A stretch of DNA of 64,000 nt from Massilia sp. R2A-15 (GTDB lineage Bacteria; Pseudomonadota; Gammaproteobacteria; Burkholderiales; Burkholderiaceae_D). The position numbers were made by a program, and so were the translations under genes. The DNA is taken from the NCBI RefSeq assembly GCF_030704305.1, contig NZ_CP131935.1, positions 2,852,001-2,916,000 of the forward strand, in the 5' to 3' direction. Below the pieces are notes generated by a model. That model ran no database searches, was not told the DNA's origin, and saw only the letters and a program-made list of their open reading frames with translations. This document shows positions 1 to 9,488 of the stretch, piece after piece (the stretch's first letter is position 1; every line of letters begins with the position of its first letter).

Positions 1-1
1 C

Positions 2-82
2 GCCGAAGAGAAAAAAGCAGCATGGGAAATGCTTGGTAAAAGGATTAACGTTATCCTTGGCGCCCAACCGCAGCCTCACTAA
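2..82 (+). CDS. C-terminal end of an unidentified gene cut by the window edge
   Basis: An open frame enters from the left edge and stops with TAA at 80-82. The 26 visible residues are charged and helical in character and end in QPQPH. They are too few to assign a family. The frame was chosen because it is the one that stays open from the edge to a stop with protein-like composition; the first frame stops at base 39. Whether it belongs to the accessory region that follows cannot be seen. Confidence 0.4.
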   Translation, partial: AEEKKAAWEMLGKRINVILGAQPQPH

Positions 83-962
83 AATAATCCTTTGACGTCG
101 GCAGAGGAAAGTCACGCCCCCTACTCTACCGAACGCATCACCGCCCCCCCGGCCCAATGGCAATTTAAAAACAGATCTCCTAAGCAGTATCTGCAGGTCC
201 AGCATCGGCTCAGCCGGGACCGCCTAAGGTCACCGCTAGCGCCAACTGTGTTGGCAACGGGCGACACGAATCAGTACGTCACGCTTAAGCCCGTGCATTC
301 GACATTCTGTATCCCCCGCAGGCCCTGTCGCTCCTATCAGGCATTTAAGGGCGAAAAGATGCGGGGAAGGAATGGTGCGCTTGGGCGAATCACCGACTCC
401 TCTCGGTGATGTCGCTAAACTTGGTACTAGCGCTGGGATTGGTGTCTTCCGGTCCGACGGCGATACTGCCCTGGACGAATCATCGGCAAGAGCCAAATGC
501 CAACGGCTGCTTGCGGGTGACGTTTCGTGCAACGCTAGCATCGGCTCCGAAGACACCCAAAATCACACAACGGCAGGTTCGCCACTGTCGATCGTCTACG
601 GCTTTGCTAGGCAGGCCGCACTGCTCCTCCACCTTGAACTTGAAAACCAGCTCCTAGTCGCGCCTTGGTTGACTCTACTGTTTTACACGTTATCTCCCGT
701 AAGCTTGGTAATGCCTACGGGATGTTGCGTTGACCTCAATAGAGTGATCAGCCCTGTTGACGTCGGAAAATGGTCGAAAAACTCAGATTTCCACGCAAAT
801 TTGTTGCTCAGACGCCATAAATCTTTTGGATTGCTAGTCAAAATCCACTCCGAATAGGTTACCATGAAGTAACAAATTGGAGACTCTAGACGCCTTAGGG
901 CGTTCAAGCTGATCTCGCCTCGTTCGAAAGTCGCAGGAAATTACAAAAAAAAAGAAACGCCC
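83..962. other. 880-base stretch without a supportable gene
   Basis: Several short overlapping open frames run on both strands here, the longest about 160 codons (372-857), but none has a recognisable domain, a convincing ribosome site or steady codon use, and base composition is more even than in neighbouring genes. One clear structure is a perfect 8-bp stem, 389-396 with 403-410, and a six-base loop. The last 100 bases are AT-richer, with a run of nine A's just before the next gene, and probably hold its promoter. The rest may be decayed genes or an unannotated RNA. Confidence 0.5.
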
Positions 963-3515
963 ATGACGACATTGGCTGCACGTGGAATCGCCAGATATAT
1001 TGAGGCGATTCATTGGTTCATACCGATTGAAGCCCAGCACGAGGCTGCCGTTCTCACGCGCGCGCAAAATGTCATCAACGCTGTTGTGATGGCCGCGCTG
1101 TCTGGTCCGTTTTACGCGGCGGCGTATTTCGCGCTCGGTTTTACCGCGGCCGCCCAAGAGATCCTGCTCTGCTGCGCGTTCATGTTCACAGCACCATTCC
1201 TGATGCGCGCGACCGGGAGCATCGTGCTCGCGCGTGAGGTCTTCCTGTGCGCGGTATTTTTCAACTTTACCTGGCTCACCTTCAATCTCGGCGGGGTAAA
1301 TGCGCCGACGGTAGGTTGGCTAATCACCGGACCAGTGGTCGCTATGTTCCTTGGCGGAGTGTCGACTGCTGTCTTCTGGCTCATAATGAGCTGCACCGCT
1401 GTCGCCGCGATTTATACTCTGCCTCTTTTCGGGATCGCCCTGCCGGACCATCCCGTGAAGGATATGGCACTCCTGTATCTGCTTTGCGATCTCGGCCTTT
1501 ATATAGTGGTCGTGGTGTTCGTTTTGTTGTTCGAACTGACCAAAACACAAGGCTTCATCAAGCTCGAACAGGCTCTAAAGATCATCAACGAACTGGCAAT
1601 CCGCGATGAGCTGACTGGCAGCCATAACCGACGCCACCTTATCAAGCTGATCGAAAGCGAAAAAGAGCGCACCGCCCGCCTGGGCAGCCTGTTCTGCCTT
1701 TGTTTGCTCGATATTGACTACTTCAAGCGCATCAACGATACGTACGGCCACACGGCAGGCGACATGGTGTTGAAGGAATTCGCTACCACAGTGCAACGAC
1801 AGATCCGAGAGAGCGATTCCTTTGGGCGCTATGGCGGCGAAGAATTTCTGCTGATGCTGCCCCAAACCTCGCTTGACGAAGCGATAGTGCTGGCAGAGCG
1901 CGTGCGCATCAGTATTGAGAAGATGATGTTCGGCGATATAGCGCGCGACCTGACAGTCACTGTGTCCATCGGCGTGGCGGAATTCCGTTTCGGCGAATCG
2001 ATCGGCCAGACTGTCGCGCGCGCCGACGAGGCGCTGTATCAGGCCAAATCCGGCGGCCGCAATCGCGTCGTCAGCTACGGCGAGCAAACCGAAGTGGCGC
2101 CTGTCCTTGCCACCGCTGAAGCTGAGCGCCTTGGCCCGCCCACCCTGCCGGCCTTGCGCGTGTTCCAGGCCGCGCAGTCCGATCCCCTCACTGGCGCCTT
2201 GAATCGCAGCATGCTGCGAGACCGTCTCAGTCACGCAATGGAACGGGCGATTCGCAACAATCGTCTCGTTGCACTCATGCTGCTCAACGTGAACAAATTC
2301 AAGGAAATCAACGACGCTTTCGGTTACGAAGCCGGCGACGCAATCCTGATACGGGCCGCGGCAATGGTCCGCTCCGCGTTGCGCGAATCGGACACGATTG
2401 CCCGTTGGGGCGGAGATGAATTCGTTGTAGTGCTCGAAGATTTGGTGGCCGAATCCGATGCCCAGCAAGTGGCCGAAAAGATTCTCGACCAGTTCGCCAT
2501 GCCGTTCGGAGTGGGCGACAGCGAATGCTTCGTCACTCTCAGCATCGGCATCGCTACCTACCCAGGCGAAGACTGCGACATGGATACACTGCTCAAGCGC
2601 GCCGATGTGGCGATGGTCGGTGCAAAAGCCTGGGGCCAAAACCATGTGCAGACCTATACGCTAGCCACGAATATCGCGCCGAGCGAGCGCCTCGCGTTGA
2701 AGAATGGCCTACGCGAAGCGCTCGGTGCCGGACAGCTGTTTCTCGAATACCAGCCACAAGTGGATATCGCGACGCAACAGATCATCGGCGTAGAGGCGCT
2801 GATCCGCTGGCAGCATCCCGTCTACGGACGGATTGAACCGTCGCGTTTCATTGCGCTAGCCGAAGAGACCGGGATGATCGTGCCGATCGGTGAATGGGTG
2901 CTGCGCTCCGCATGCATCCAGAACCAACAGTGGCGAAAAGCGGGTCTGCCGCCAGTAAAGACTGCGGTCAATTTGTCTGCGCGCCAGCTTAAGGAGCCGA
3001 ACCTGATCGACCGCATCATGCAGATCGTCCGCGAGACCGGGATCGAGCCGGCCTGCCTCGATCTCGAGATTACTGAAGGAATTTTGATCGACAACTTAGA
3101 GCTGAATCACGCCACGATGACGCGCCTGCGTGCGCATGGCCTGCAAATTTCGATCGACGACTTCGGCACCGGCTACTCCAGCCTCAATTACCTCGCCGAA
3201 CTGCCGGCCGACGTATTGAAGATGGACGGTTCGTTCATCAAACGCCTGGGCCAGAACGCTGGCGGGGCGCGCTCTTTCGCGATTGCCGAGGCAATCATTG
3301 AAATGGCCCATCGCCTGCAATTGAAAGTAATCGCCGAAGCCGTTGAAACGGCCGAACAACTGGCGGACCTCGAGCGCATGGGTTGCGACGCCGCCCAGGG
3401 ATATTTTTTTAACCGTTCTATGCACCCGGACAAAGTGAGAGCGCTGCTGGTGCTCCAGGCCGAGCAGCCGGCAATCCCCCATTCGTCCGTAGTGCAATGC
3501 AAGGAAAGCACATAA
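963..3515 (+). CDS. Membrane-bound GGDEF-GGDEF-EAL cyclic-di-GMP enzyme
   Basis: An 850-residue inner-membrane enzyme for making and breaking cyclic-di-GMP. Residues about 1-210 form a hydrophobic sensor of six or so helices with a GG(V/I)xAP motif, resembling MASE-type domains. A first GGDEF domain follows with GGEEF at 291-295 and the inhibitory RxxD motif just before it (RESD). A second GGDEF domain has GGDEF at 483-487, but its metal-site region reads LNVNKFK rather than LDxDxFK and GH is GY, so it may bind GTP without good catalysis. The EAL domain starts with EAL at 611-613 and keeps NLSARQL, ITE, DDFGTGYSS and the final QGY, so hydrolysis looks possible. Its stop overlaps the start of the next gene (TAATG), implying coupled translation. 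A close paralogue lies at 9839. Confidence 0.93.
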   Translation: MTTLAARGIARYIEAIHWFIPIEAQHEAAVLTRAQNVINAVVMAALSGPFYAAAYFALGFTAAAQEILLCCAFMFTAPFLMRATGSIVLAREVFLCAVFFNFTWLTFNLGGVNAPTVGWLITGPVVAMFLGGVSTAVFWLIMSCTAVAAIYTLPLFGIALPDHPVKDMALLYLLCDLGLYIVVVVFVLLFELTKTQGFIKLEQALKIINELAIRDELTGSHNRRHLIKLIESEKERTARLGSLFCLCLLDIDYFKRINDTYGHTAGDMVLKEFATTVQRQIRESDSFGRYGGEEFLLMLPQTSLDEAIVLAERVRISIEKMMFGDIARDLTVTVSIGVAEFRFGESIGQTVARADEALYQAKSGGRNRVVSYGEQTEVAPVLATAEAERLGPPTLPALRVFQAAQSDPLTGALNRSMLRDRLSHAMERAIRNNRLVALMLLNVNKFKEINDAFGYEAGDAILIRAAAMVRSALRESDTIARWGGDEFVVVLEDLVAESDAQQVAEKILDQFAMPFGVGDSECFVTLSIGIATYPGEDCDMDTLLKRADVAMVGAKAWGQNHVQTYTLATNIAPSERLALKNGLREALGAGQLFLEYQPQVDIATQQIIGVEALIRWQHPVYGRIEPSRFIALAEETGMIVPIGEWVLRSACIQNQQWRKAGLPPVKTAVNLSARQLKEPNLIDRIMQIVRETGIEPACLDLEITEGILIDNLELNHATMTRLRAHGLQISIDDFGTGYSSLNYLAELPADVLKMDGSFIKRLGQNAGGARSFAIAEAIIEMAHRLQLKVIAEAVETAEQLADLERMGCDAAQGYFFNRSMHPDKVRALLVLQAEQPAIPHSSVVQCKEST

Positions 3516-4912
3516 TGCAAAACGTCTCGAACCGGGCCGGAACGGACCAGAACGACACCGACGCCGAACGGGCGTGGGAAGCGGAAATCGACGCCATGCT
3601 CGCAAGTGGGGCACTGGCCGGCACCGCCGCACAGTTCGCGCAGCCGCACGGCGCCAATCTGCTCGGCCGCATGGAGCAACTCGAGGACTGGCATGCGCGA
3701 CGCAGCGCCCATGGCGTCTGGCAATATGCGCGGGCGCTGGACGGCGCGCCTCATCCGATTGCCAGTATTCAGGACGAAGCCGGCGTCAGCGCGCGCGGCA
3801 TCAATTTCGCGTCGCAGGACTATCTTTCGCTGGCCTCGCATCCGGTGGTTGCCGAAGCGGCAGCGCGGGCCCTGCAAGACGCCGGGCCGCATAGTGCAGG
3901 TTCGGCGGTCCTATTGGGTAACACTAAGACCTCGCTGGCGCTGGAGAAGGCGATCGGCGAACTGGTGCAGACCGAGCATGTGACTTTGTTCCCGACTGGC
4001 TGGGGTGCCGCGTTCGGTGCCATCACTGCGCTGGTGCAGGCGCAGGACCATATCGTCATCGATCAGTTCGCGCACGCTTCGCTGCGCCAGGGCGCTAGCG
4101 CGGCCACCACCAATATTTCCATCAACCGCCATCTCGACGTGGCGCATGTGCGCGAATTGCTGGCAGCGATCCGCGCGCGCGACGCGGAACACGCGATCCT
4201 CGTAGTCACCGAAGGCCTGTTCAGCATGGATTCCGATTCGCCGGATCTGGCGACGTTGCAAGCGAGCTGCCACGAATACAATGCCACGCTGATGGTCGAT
4301 GTAGCGCACGACTTGGGCGCGCTCGGACCCGATGGCAGCGGGTGCATCGGCATCCAAGGCATGCTAGGCAAGATCGACCTGGTCATGGGCGCGTTCTCAA
4401 AGACCTTCTCCTCGAACGGAGGCTTCGTCGCGACCAAATCGCGCGCCGTCAAGCGTCATTTGCAGCTTTACGCCGGTCCGCACATGTTTTCCAATGCCCT
4501 CTCGCCGATTCAGGCGGGCGTCGTGCTGCAATGCGTAGAAATCGTCCGCGCAGAGGAAGGCCGCCTGCTGCGCGCGGACTTGATGCGCAACGTCCAGGCG
4601 CTTCGCAAGCTGCTCAGCGCAGACGATCTGCTGTGCATGGGTATGCCTTCGGCCATTGTGCCGGTGTTGATCGGCAGCGAAACCGTATCACGGCTGGTAG
4701 GAAAAATGCTGTTCAAGCATTCTGTGTTCGTCAACCAGGTCGAATTCCCCGGCGTACCAATCGGTGCTTCGCGACTGCGCCTTCAGCTGATGGCCAACCA
4801 TAATATTCAACAGATCAAACGGGCTGCGGCGGTGATTGCCGGAGCCGTCGAACGCGCGACCGCGGCTATTGACTCCGGAGAGGCGCGCATGCAAATGCGA
4901 AAGGTGGGTTAA
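3515..4912 (+). CDS. PLP-dependent alpha-oxoamine synthase (CqsA/serine palmitoyltransferase-like)
   Basis: A 465-residue fold-type I PLP enzyme of the alpha-oxoamine synthase group, which condenses an acyl thioester with an amino acid, losing CO2, to give an alpha-aminoketone. Visible marks are GWGAAFGAI near the acyl site, DQFAHAS, the cofactor aspartate and histidine in VDVAHD (D262, H265) and the Schiff-base lysine K296 in AFSKTF. It has an N-terminal extension of roughly 75-100 residues compared with KAPA synthase or CqsA. The start at 3515 overlaps the upstream stop and has AAGGAAAG seven bases before it; an in-frame ATG at 3497 is less likely. The gene behind it supplies an acyl-ACP, so the substrate is probably acyl-ACP. 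CqsA/LqsA-like signal synthesis and sphingoid-base synthesis are both possible; no ketoreductase or ceramide synthase is near. Confidence 0.88.
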   Translation: MQNVSNRAGTDQNDTDAERAWEAEIDAMLASGALAGTAAQFAQPHGANLLGRMEQLEDWHARRSAHGVWQYARALDGAPHPIASIQDEAGVSARGINFASQDYLSLASHPVVAEAAARALQDAGPHSAGSAVLLGNTKTSLALEKAIGELVQTEHVTLFPTGWGAAFGAITALVQAQDHIVIDQFAHASLRQGASAATTNISINRHLDVAHVRELLAAIRARDAEHAILVVTEGLFSMDSDSPDLATLQASCHEYNATLMVDVAHDLGALGPDGSGCIGIQGMLGKIDLVMGAFSKTFSSNGGFVATKSRAVKRHLQLYAGPHMFSNALSPIQAGVVLQCVEIVRAEEGRLLRADLMRNVQALRKLLSADDLLCMGMPSAIVPVLIGSETVSRLVGKMLFKHSVFVNQVEFPGVPIGASRLRLQLMANHNIQQIKRAAAVIAGAVERATAAIDSGEARMQMRKVG

Positions 4913-4913
4913 T

Positions 4914-7900
4914 TTGGACAACAACGAAAATACGGGCTGCGCCCCAGCCGAGCAGCCATTCCTGATCACCGAGCGCCTGCGCAGCCACGCAACGCATACG
5001 CCCGACCGCCTGGCCTATACCTTCCTGCGGGATGATGGAAAGATCGACGAAATTACCTATGGCGAACTCGAGCAGCGCTCGCGAGCGCTGGCCGCCACGC
5101 TCGCACGTAGGGCTGCCGTCGGCGAGCGCGCCTTGCTCCTGTATCCGGCGGGCCTTGAATTCATCATCGTGTACTTCGCCTGCCTGTTCGCAGGACTGAT
5201 CGCTGTTCCCGCAACCATTCCACACAAGACGCGCGCCTCGCGCCGTCTCAAAGGGCTGCTGGACGACGCCGACCCTGCCCTGATCCTGACGCGCAGCGAT
5301 TGTGAGCCGGCGATTCGTGCAAGTCTGGCGTTGGTGGGCGCCGAAATGCGAACCTGTCTGTCGACCGATAATATCGCGCTGAGTGACGATTTCTCCGGCC
5401 TGCCGGAGATCAATGAATCGATGCTGGCCTTTCTGCAGTACACATCGGGTTCGACTGCAATGCCGAAAGGCGTCGAGATTACTCACCGAAACATCGCCAG
5501 CAATGCAGAGTCAATCCGCCAGGGCTTCGGCTTCACTCCGGCAACCGTCATGGTCAGCTGGCTCCCGTTGTTCCACGACATGGGTCTGATTGGCAGCGTC
5601 GTGTCGCCGATGTATGCTGGTTTTCATTGCGTGCTGATGGCGCCGGCGGCGTTCCTGAAAAATCCGATTCTATGGCTCGACGCGATCTCGAACTACCGTG
5701 GCACGTGCGCCGGGGCGCCCAATTTCGGCTGGGATTACTGCGCCAAGAAGATTACCGACGAGCAGAAGGGGCGGCTCGACCTGAGTCATCTCGAAGTCGC
5801 TTACAACGGCTCCGAACCGATACGCGCATCGACCCTGCGTAATTTTATCGCTGCGTTCGGCCGCTGCGGGATGCGACCATCCGCGCTGTTCCCGTGCTAC
5901 GGTATGGCCGAGACTACCCTGTTCGTCTCCGGTGGGCCGCTCGGCACCGAACCGCAGGTCCGCACAGTGAGCAAATCGCTGCTTGAAGGTAATCAGATTC
6001 GCGACGTAGCCCCCGGCGGCGACGATGCCCGCGACATCGTCAGCTCGGGGACCATCGCCTCGTCGACCTCGGTCGTGATCGTCGATCCGGAAACCTGCCT
6101 TCCCGTGTCGAGCCAGCGCGTCGGCGAAGTCTGGGTCGCCGGTCCAGGCGTGGCGCGCGGTTACTGGAACAAGCCAGAGGAAACTGCCGCCGCATTCGGC
6201 GCCTGCCTGGCCAGCACCGGTGCCGGTCCTTACCTGCGCACCGGCGATCTCGCCTTCATGCGCGATGGCGAGCTATTTATCACGGGCCGCCTGAAAGACC
6301 TGATCATCATTAACGGACGCAACGTCTATCCGCAGGATGTGGAGGAAGTCATTGAGCGCTCGATCGATTTCATCGAACCGAACATGTGCGCCGCGTTTTC
6401 CGTAGAGATTGATTTCCAGGAACGCTTGGCAATCGTCGCCGAAGCGAATCGCAGCCTGGTGCGCGCGGCTCAGCAATTGGCCGCCAGAGACCCCGGCAAC
6501 AAGGCAGAACAACTGCGCGCCAAGGACGACTACCTCGGAAAAATCGAGGCGATGGCGCACAACATCTGCAAGGTGATCGGCCAGCAGTTCGACGTGTCAG
6601 TGTCGTCCATCGTGTTCGTCAAGCCCGGTACTTTCCCTCGCACCACCAGCGGCAAGGTCCAGCGCACGCGCTGCCGTGACATGGCGCTGCAGGGCCAGCT
6701 GGAAGTCGTGTACGTCATGCCCGGTTCGATTTTCGACCGGCGCGGAACGCGCGAGATCGCAGCACCGCCGTTCCGTCCGGAAGCTCCTCTCGCGCCGACG
6801 TACCTGCCGCAAGCGCCGGTTGCCGTGCAGTCCAAGCCGTCTTCCACCGGCAACAGCGCGGATACCGCCGACGCGATGATCCACTGGTTCCGCGACTACG
6901 CGGCCAAGCGGCTTAACTCGCGCATCATCGACGAACGCCGCACGATCCCTCCGTACGTGGTGCTTGACCTGGGCAACCAAGGATTTTTCGGCCTGCAGAT
7001 ACCGGCACGCTTCGGCGGTAAGGAGCTCGACACCGTCGACCTGATGCGCGTGCTTGAACAGCTCGCCGCGGTCGACCTCACTATCGCCACACTGGTCGGG
7101 GTGCACAATGGCCTGGGCGTGCGCCCGATCCTGCATGCCGCGTCGCCCGCCACTCGCGAACAGCTGCTGCCGTCTCTCGCCAGCGGACGGCAGCTGGCCG
7201 CGTTCGCGCTCACCGAGCCCGACGCCGGCTCGAATCCACTGGCGATTCGCGCTCAAGCCGTGCGCACCGCTGGCGGCTGGAACGTCACCGGAGAGAAGCA
7301 ATGGATCGGCCTTGGCTCGTGGGCAGGCGTAACCACGGTATTCGCCAAGGCGGTCGATCCAGCAGGCGGTCCGCTGGGCATCACCGCCCTGCTCGTCACG
7401 GCCGACAATGCGGGCCTGTCACATGGCCCGGAATCGCTGACGATGGGCATGCGAGGTATGGTGCAAAATACTGTGCTGCTGAACAACGCCTTCGTGCCCG
7501 ATGATCAGGTCTTGCTCAGCCCAGGCGAAGGCATGGAAGTAGGTCGCGACGCAATGCTCTTCAGCCGCCTCGGCATCGGCGCAATGTGCGTCGGCGCGAT
7601 GAAGCGCTGTGTGCAATTGATGGGACGTTATGCCTCGCGCCGCACGATCGCCAGCGGCCTGCTGGCCGATCATGGGGTGACGGTGGCGCGGCTGCACGAA
7701 CTGACGTGCGCCATCGGCGCTTGCGAAGCTCTGGTATACGCCATCGCGCGCCGCCTCGACGCCGGCGAAGCAGTGCCTGTCGAAGCCTATCTCGCGTGCA
7801 AGACCACCACCACCGAACTGCTTGGCCAGTCTGCCGACTGGCTGGTTCAAATGCTGGGTGGGCGCGGCTACATCGAATCGAACGGCGCGCCGCAAATCCT

Positions 7901-8771
7901 GCGTGATGCCCGCGTGCTTCGGATTCTTGAAGGCCCTACCGAAACGCTGTATTCACACCTGGGCGCATCGCTCGCTCACAAGCACTCACCTGCCATCGAA
8001 TTCATTGGCACCGCCTTGGGGCGCCGCGAACTGGCGCAGGAACTGGTCGCCACCGTGGCGCAGCTGCAGTCTGCCCTTGCGCAACGCACCGGCATGTTCT
8101 CCAGCAGCGCGCAATCGGCGCACTGGCTCGAGTACCGCTTGGGTGAGCTGGCGGCACAGGCCTTCCTCCTCGCTGCGGTCGAAAGCGACGGTGTTGCTTC
8201 CGACGCTGTCTGGGCGCGCCAGCGTTTTGACAGCACGGCGCATGCAATCGCCGCCGACATTGACGGGCCGGTCTCGAATCGCGCAGGCGCCGCGCTGCTG
8301 GCACAGATCGGCCGCTACGCCGAAGCAATCGGCGATATCGATCAACTGCTGCCTGGCGAACTGCAGCGCACGGACGTCCTGCTTCAACGGGCTCCAGATC
8401 GCGTCGAAGCGCCAGCGCCGGTGCTGCAGGCGGCCACAACGGCAGCGCCGGCGCCGTCGGAGCACCGCGTGCCGGTCAGCGAAATGGAAGGCATCGTTCA
8501 TGACTGTGTGCTGAAATGGATCTTGAGCGAAAATCCACGCGCTTCGCAACAGATCGGGATCGACACCCCGTTTACCTCGCTAGGAATGGATTCCCTCGCC
8601 ACCGCGTCGATTTCGTTCGAACTGGAACAACGTATCGGCTTCGCGATTATTCCCGAACTCATTTACGACAACCAGACCATCGGTCAGTTGGCCGCCTTCA
8701 TCGAAAATCGCCTGCTTGCGCAACCTGGCAATTCACAACAACCTACCGCCCTCGCAGCCGACCTCGCCTGA
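4914..8771 (+). CDS. Trimodular fatty acyl-AMP ligase / acyl-CoA dehydrogenase / acyl carrier protein
   Basis: A 1285-residue protein with three enzymatic parts. Residues about 1-600 are an ANL adenylating domain: YTSGST at 176-181, GMAETT near 330, GRLKDL near 458 and the C-terminal catalytic lysine in SGKVQR (K581); its closest type is fatty acyl-AMP ligase. Residues about 650-1030 are a full acyl-CoA dehydrogenase fold with ALTEPDAGSN, GGRGYIE and a glutamate in ILEGPTE (E1006) at the usual catalytic place. The C-terminal 80 residues are a carrier protein with GMDSL, Ser1227 taking phosphopantetheine. Together they should activate a fatty acid, load it on the carrier and introduce a double bond, much as separate TamA and TamT proteins do in tambjamine synthesis. 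The start is taken as TTG 4914, with AAGGTGGG ahead and one base after the previous stop; an ATG at 4836 would overlap by 77 bases. Confidence 0.9.
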   Translation: MDNNENTGCAPAEQPFLITERLRSHATHTPDRLAYTFLRDDGKIDEITYGELEQRSRALAATLARRAAVGERALLLYPAGLEFIIVYFACLFAGLIAVPATIPHKTRASRRLKGLLDDADPALILTRSDCEPAIRASLALVGAEMRTCLSTDNIALSDDFSGLPEINESMLAFLQYTSGSTAMPKGVEITHRNIASNAESIRQGFGFTPATVMVSWLPLFHDMGLIGSVVSPMYAGFHCVLMAPAAFLKNPILWLDAISNYRGTCAGAPNFGWDYCAKKITDEQKGRLDLSHLEVAYNGSEPIRASTLRNFIAAFGRCGMRPSALFPCYGMAETTLFVSGGPLGTEPQVRTVSKSLLEGNQIRDVAPGGDDARDIVSSGTIASSTSVVIVDPETCLPVSSQRVGEVWVAGPGVARGYWNKPEETAAAFGACLASTGAGPYLRTGDLAFMRDGELFITGRLKDLIIINGRNVYPQDVEEVIERSIDFIEPNMCAAFSVEIDFQERLAIVAEANRSLVRAAQQLAARDPGNKAEQLRAKDDYLGKIEAMAHNICKVIGQQFDVSVSSIVFVKPGTFPRTTSGKVQRTRCRDMALQGQLEVVYVMPGSIFDRRGTREIAAPPFRPEAPLAPTYLPQAPVAVQSKPSSTGNSADTADAMIHWFRDYAAKRLNSRIIDERRTIPPYVVLDLGNQGFFGLQIPARFGGKELDTVDLMRVLEQLAAVDLTIATLVGVHNGLGVRPILHAASPATREQLLPSLASGRQLAAFALTEPDAGSNPLAIRAQAVRTAGGWNVTGEKQWIGLGSWAGVTTVFAKAVDPAGGPLGITALLVTADNAGLSHGPESLTMGMRGMVQNTVLLNNAFVPDDQVLLSPGEGMEVGRDAMLFSRLGIGAMCVGAMKRCVQLMGRYASRRTIASGLLADHGVTVARLHELTCAIGACEALVYAIARRLDAGEAVPVEAYLACKTTTTELLGQSADWLVQMLGGRGYIESNGAPQILRDARVLRILEGPTETLYSHLGASLAHKHSPAIEFIGTALGRRELAQELVATVAQLQSALAQRTGMFSSSAQSAHWLEYRLGELAAQAFLLAAVESDGVASDAVWARQRFDSTAHAIAADIDGPVSNRAGAALLAQIGRYAEAIGDIDQLLPGELQRTDVLLQRAPDRVEAPAPVLQAATTAAPAPSEHRVPVSEMEGIVHDCVLKWILSENPRASQQIGIDTPFTSLGMDSLATASISFELEQRIGFAIIPELIYDNQTIGQLAAFIENRLLAQPGNSQQPTALAADLA

Positions 8772-8802
8772 CATGACATATCCTTTTTCCGGAGTCTCCC
8801 AA

Positions 8803-9381
8803 ATGATCGCAAGTACACTCCAGGCCCCGCATACTCTGGCAGTATTCGACCGTTTCTTTCCAAGCAGCATACTGGCCGACCACGCACAGTTGCGCGCCGC
8901 GCGCCATTTGACCCTGCTGGCCACGATCACTGGTCTGTGCGTGCCGCTGCTGATGCTGATGTATCACTTTCTCGGATTCGACGCCGCTGGCATGATGGTG
9001 CTCACCGCCGGCATCGCGATGATGGTGGCGCCCTTTGCAATGAATGCGGGGCTCGGACTGCCGGTCGTGCGCGAGGTTTTCATCGGCGCGCTCTACCTGC
9101 TCAAGGTCTGGATGGCCGTCCAACTGGGCGGCATCAGTGCGCCGACGGTGCCTTGGTTCCTGCTATGCCCGCTCGTCGCGGTGCTGGTGGGAGGGGTCCG
9201 CCCTGGCCTCGTGTGGGGCGCCGTCGTTACGCTGACGGTGGCCCTGCTGTTCGCTATCGAGCACGCCAGCGGTCCATTCGTCGCTCATCCCGTCTCCAGC
9301 CCGCTTGTGCTGCAATTGGTTAGCCACATCGGCCTGTTTGCCTTGGCCACGATCATCGCCTGGTGCTTCAAATCTCGTTGA
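8803..9381 (+). CDS. Stand-alone six-helix membrane sensor domain (MASE-like)
   Basis: A 192-residue hydrophobic protein with about six membrane segments and no cytoplasmic output domain. It is clearly related to the first 200 residues of the two flanking GGDEF-EAL proteins: the stretch LGGISAPTVPW followed by a PLVAVLVGGV segment lines up with LGGVNAPTVGW and PVVAMFLGGV there. It ends right after the last helix with CFKSR. The start at 8803 has GGAG eight bases upstream; an ATG at 8773 is an alternative. It follows the FAAL gene by about 30 bases and is probably co-transcribed. It could bind the same ligand as the two sensors, export the lipid product, or form mixed dimers with the enzymes. 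The role is inference; the homology is seen directly. Confidence 0.75.
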   Translation: MIASTLQAPHTLAVFDRFFPSSILADHAQLRAARHLTLLATITGLCVPLLMLMYHFLGFDAAGMMVLTAGIAMMVAPFAMNAGLGLPVVREVFIGALYLLKVWMAVQLGGISAPTVPWFLLCPLVAVLVGGVRPGLVWGAVVTLTVALLFAIEHASGPFVAHPVSSPLVLQLVSHIGLFALATIIAWCFKSR

Positions 9382-9488
9382 AATTAATACTGCTTGGTGA
9401 CAATTAGTTAGATTCCATCAACATTTTCCCGTTATGCTATTTGCATCGGTTTATATCCACGATGTTCTTAACCTGACAGAAGGAAGCT

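Noticed and set aside
372..857. Open frame of 161 codons before the first GGDEF-EAL gene
   Set aside because: No similarity, ribosome site or steady codon use; overlaps other equally poor frames.
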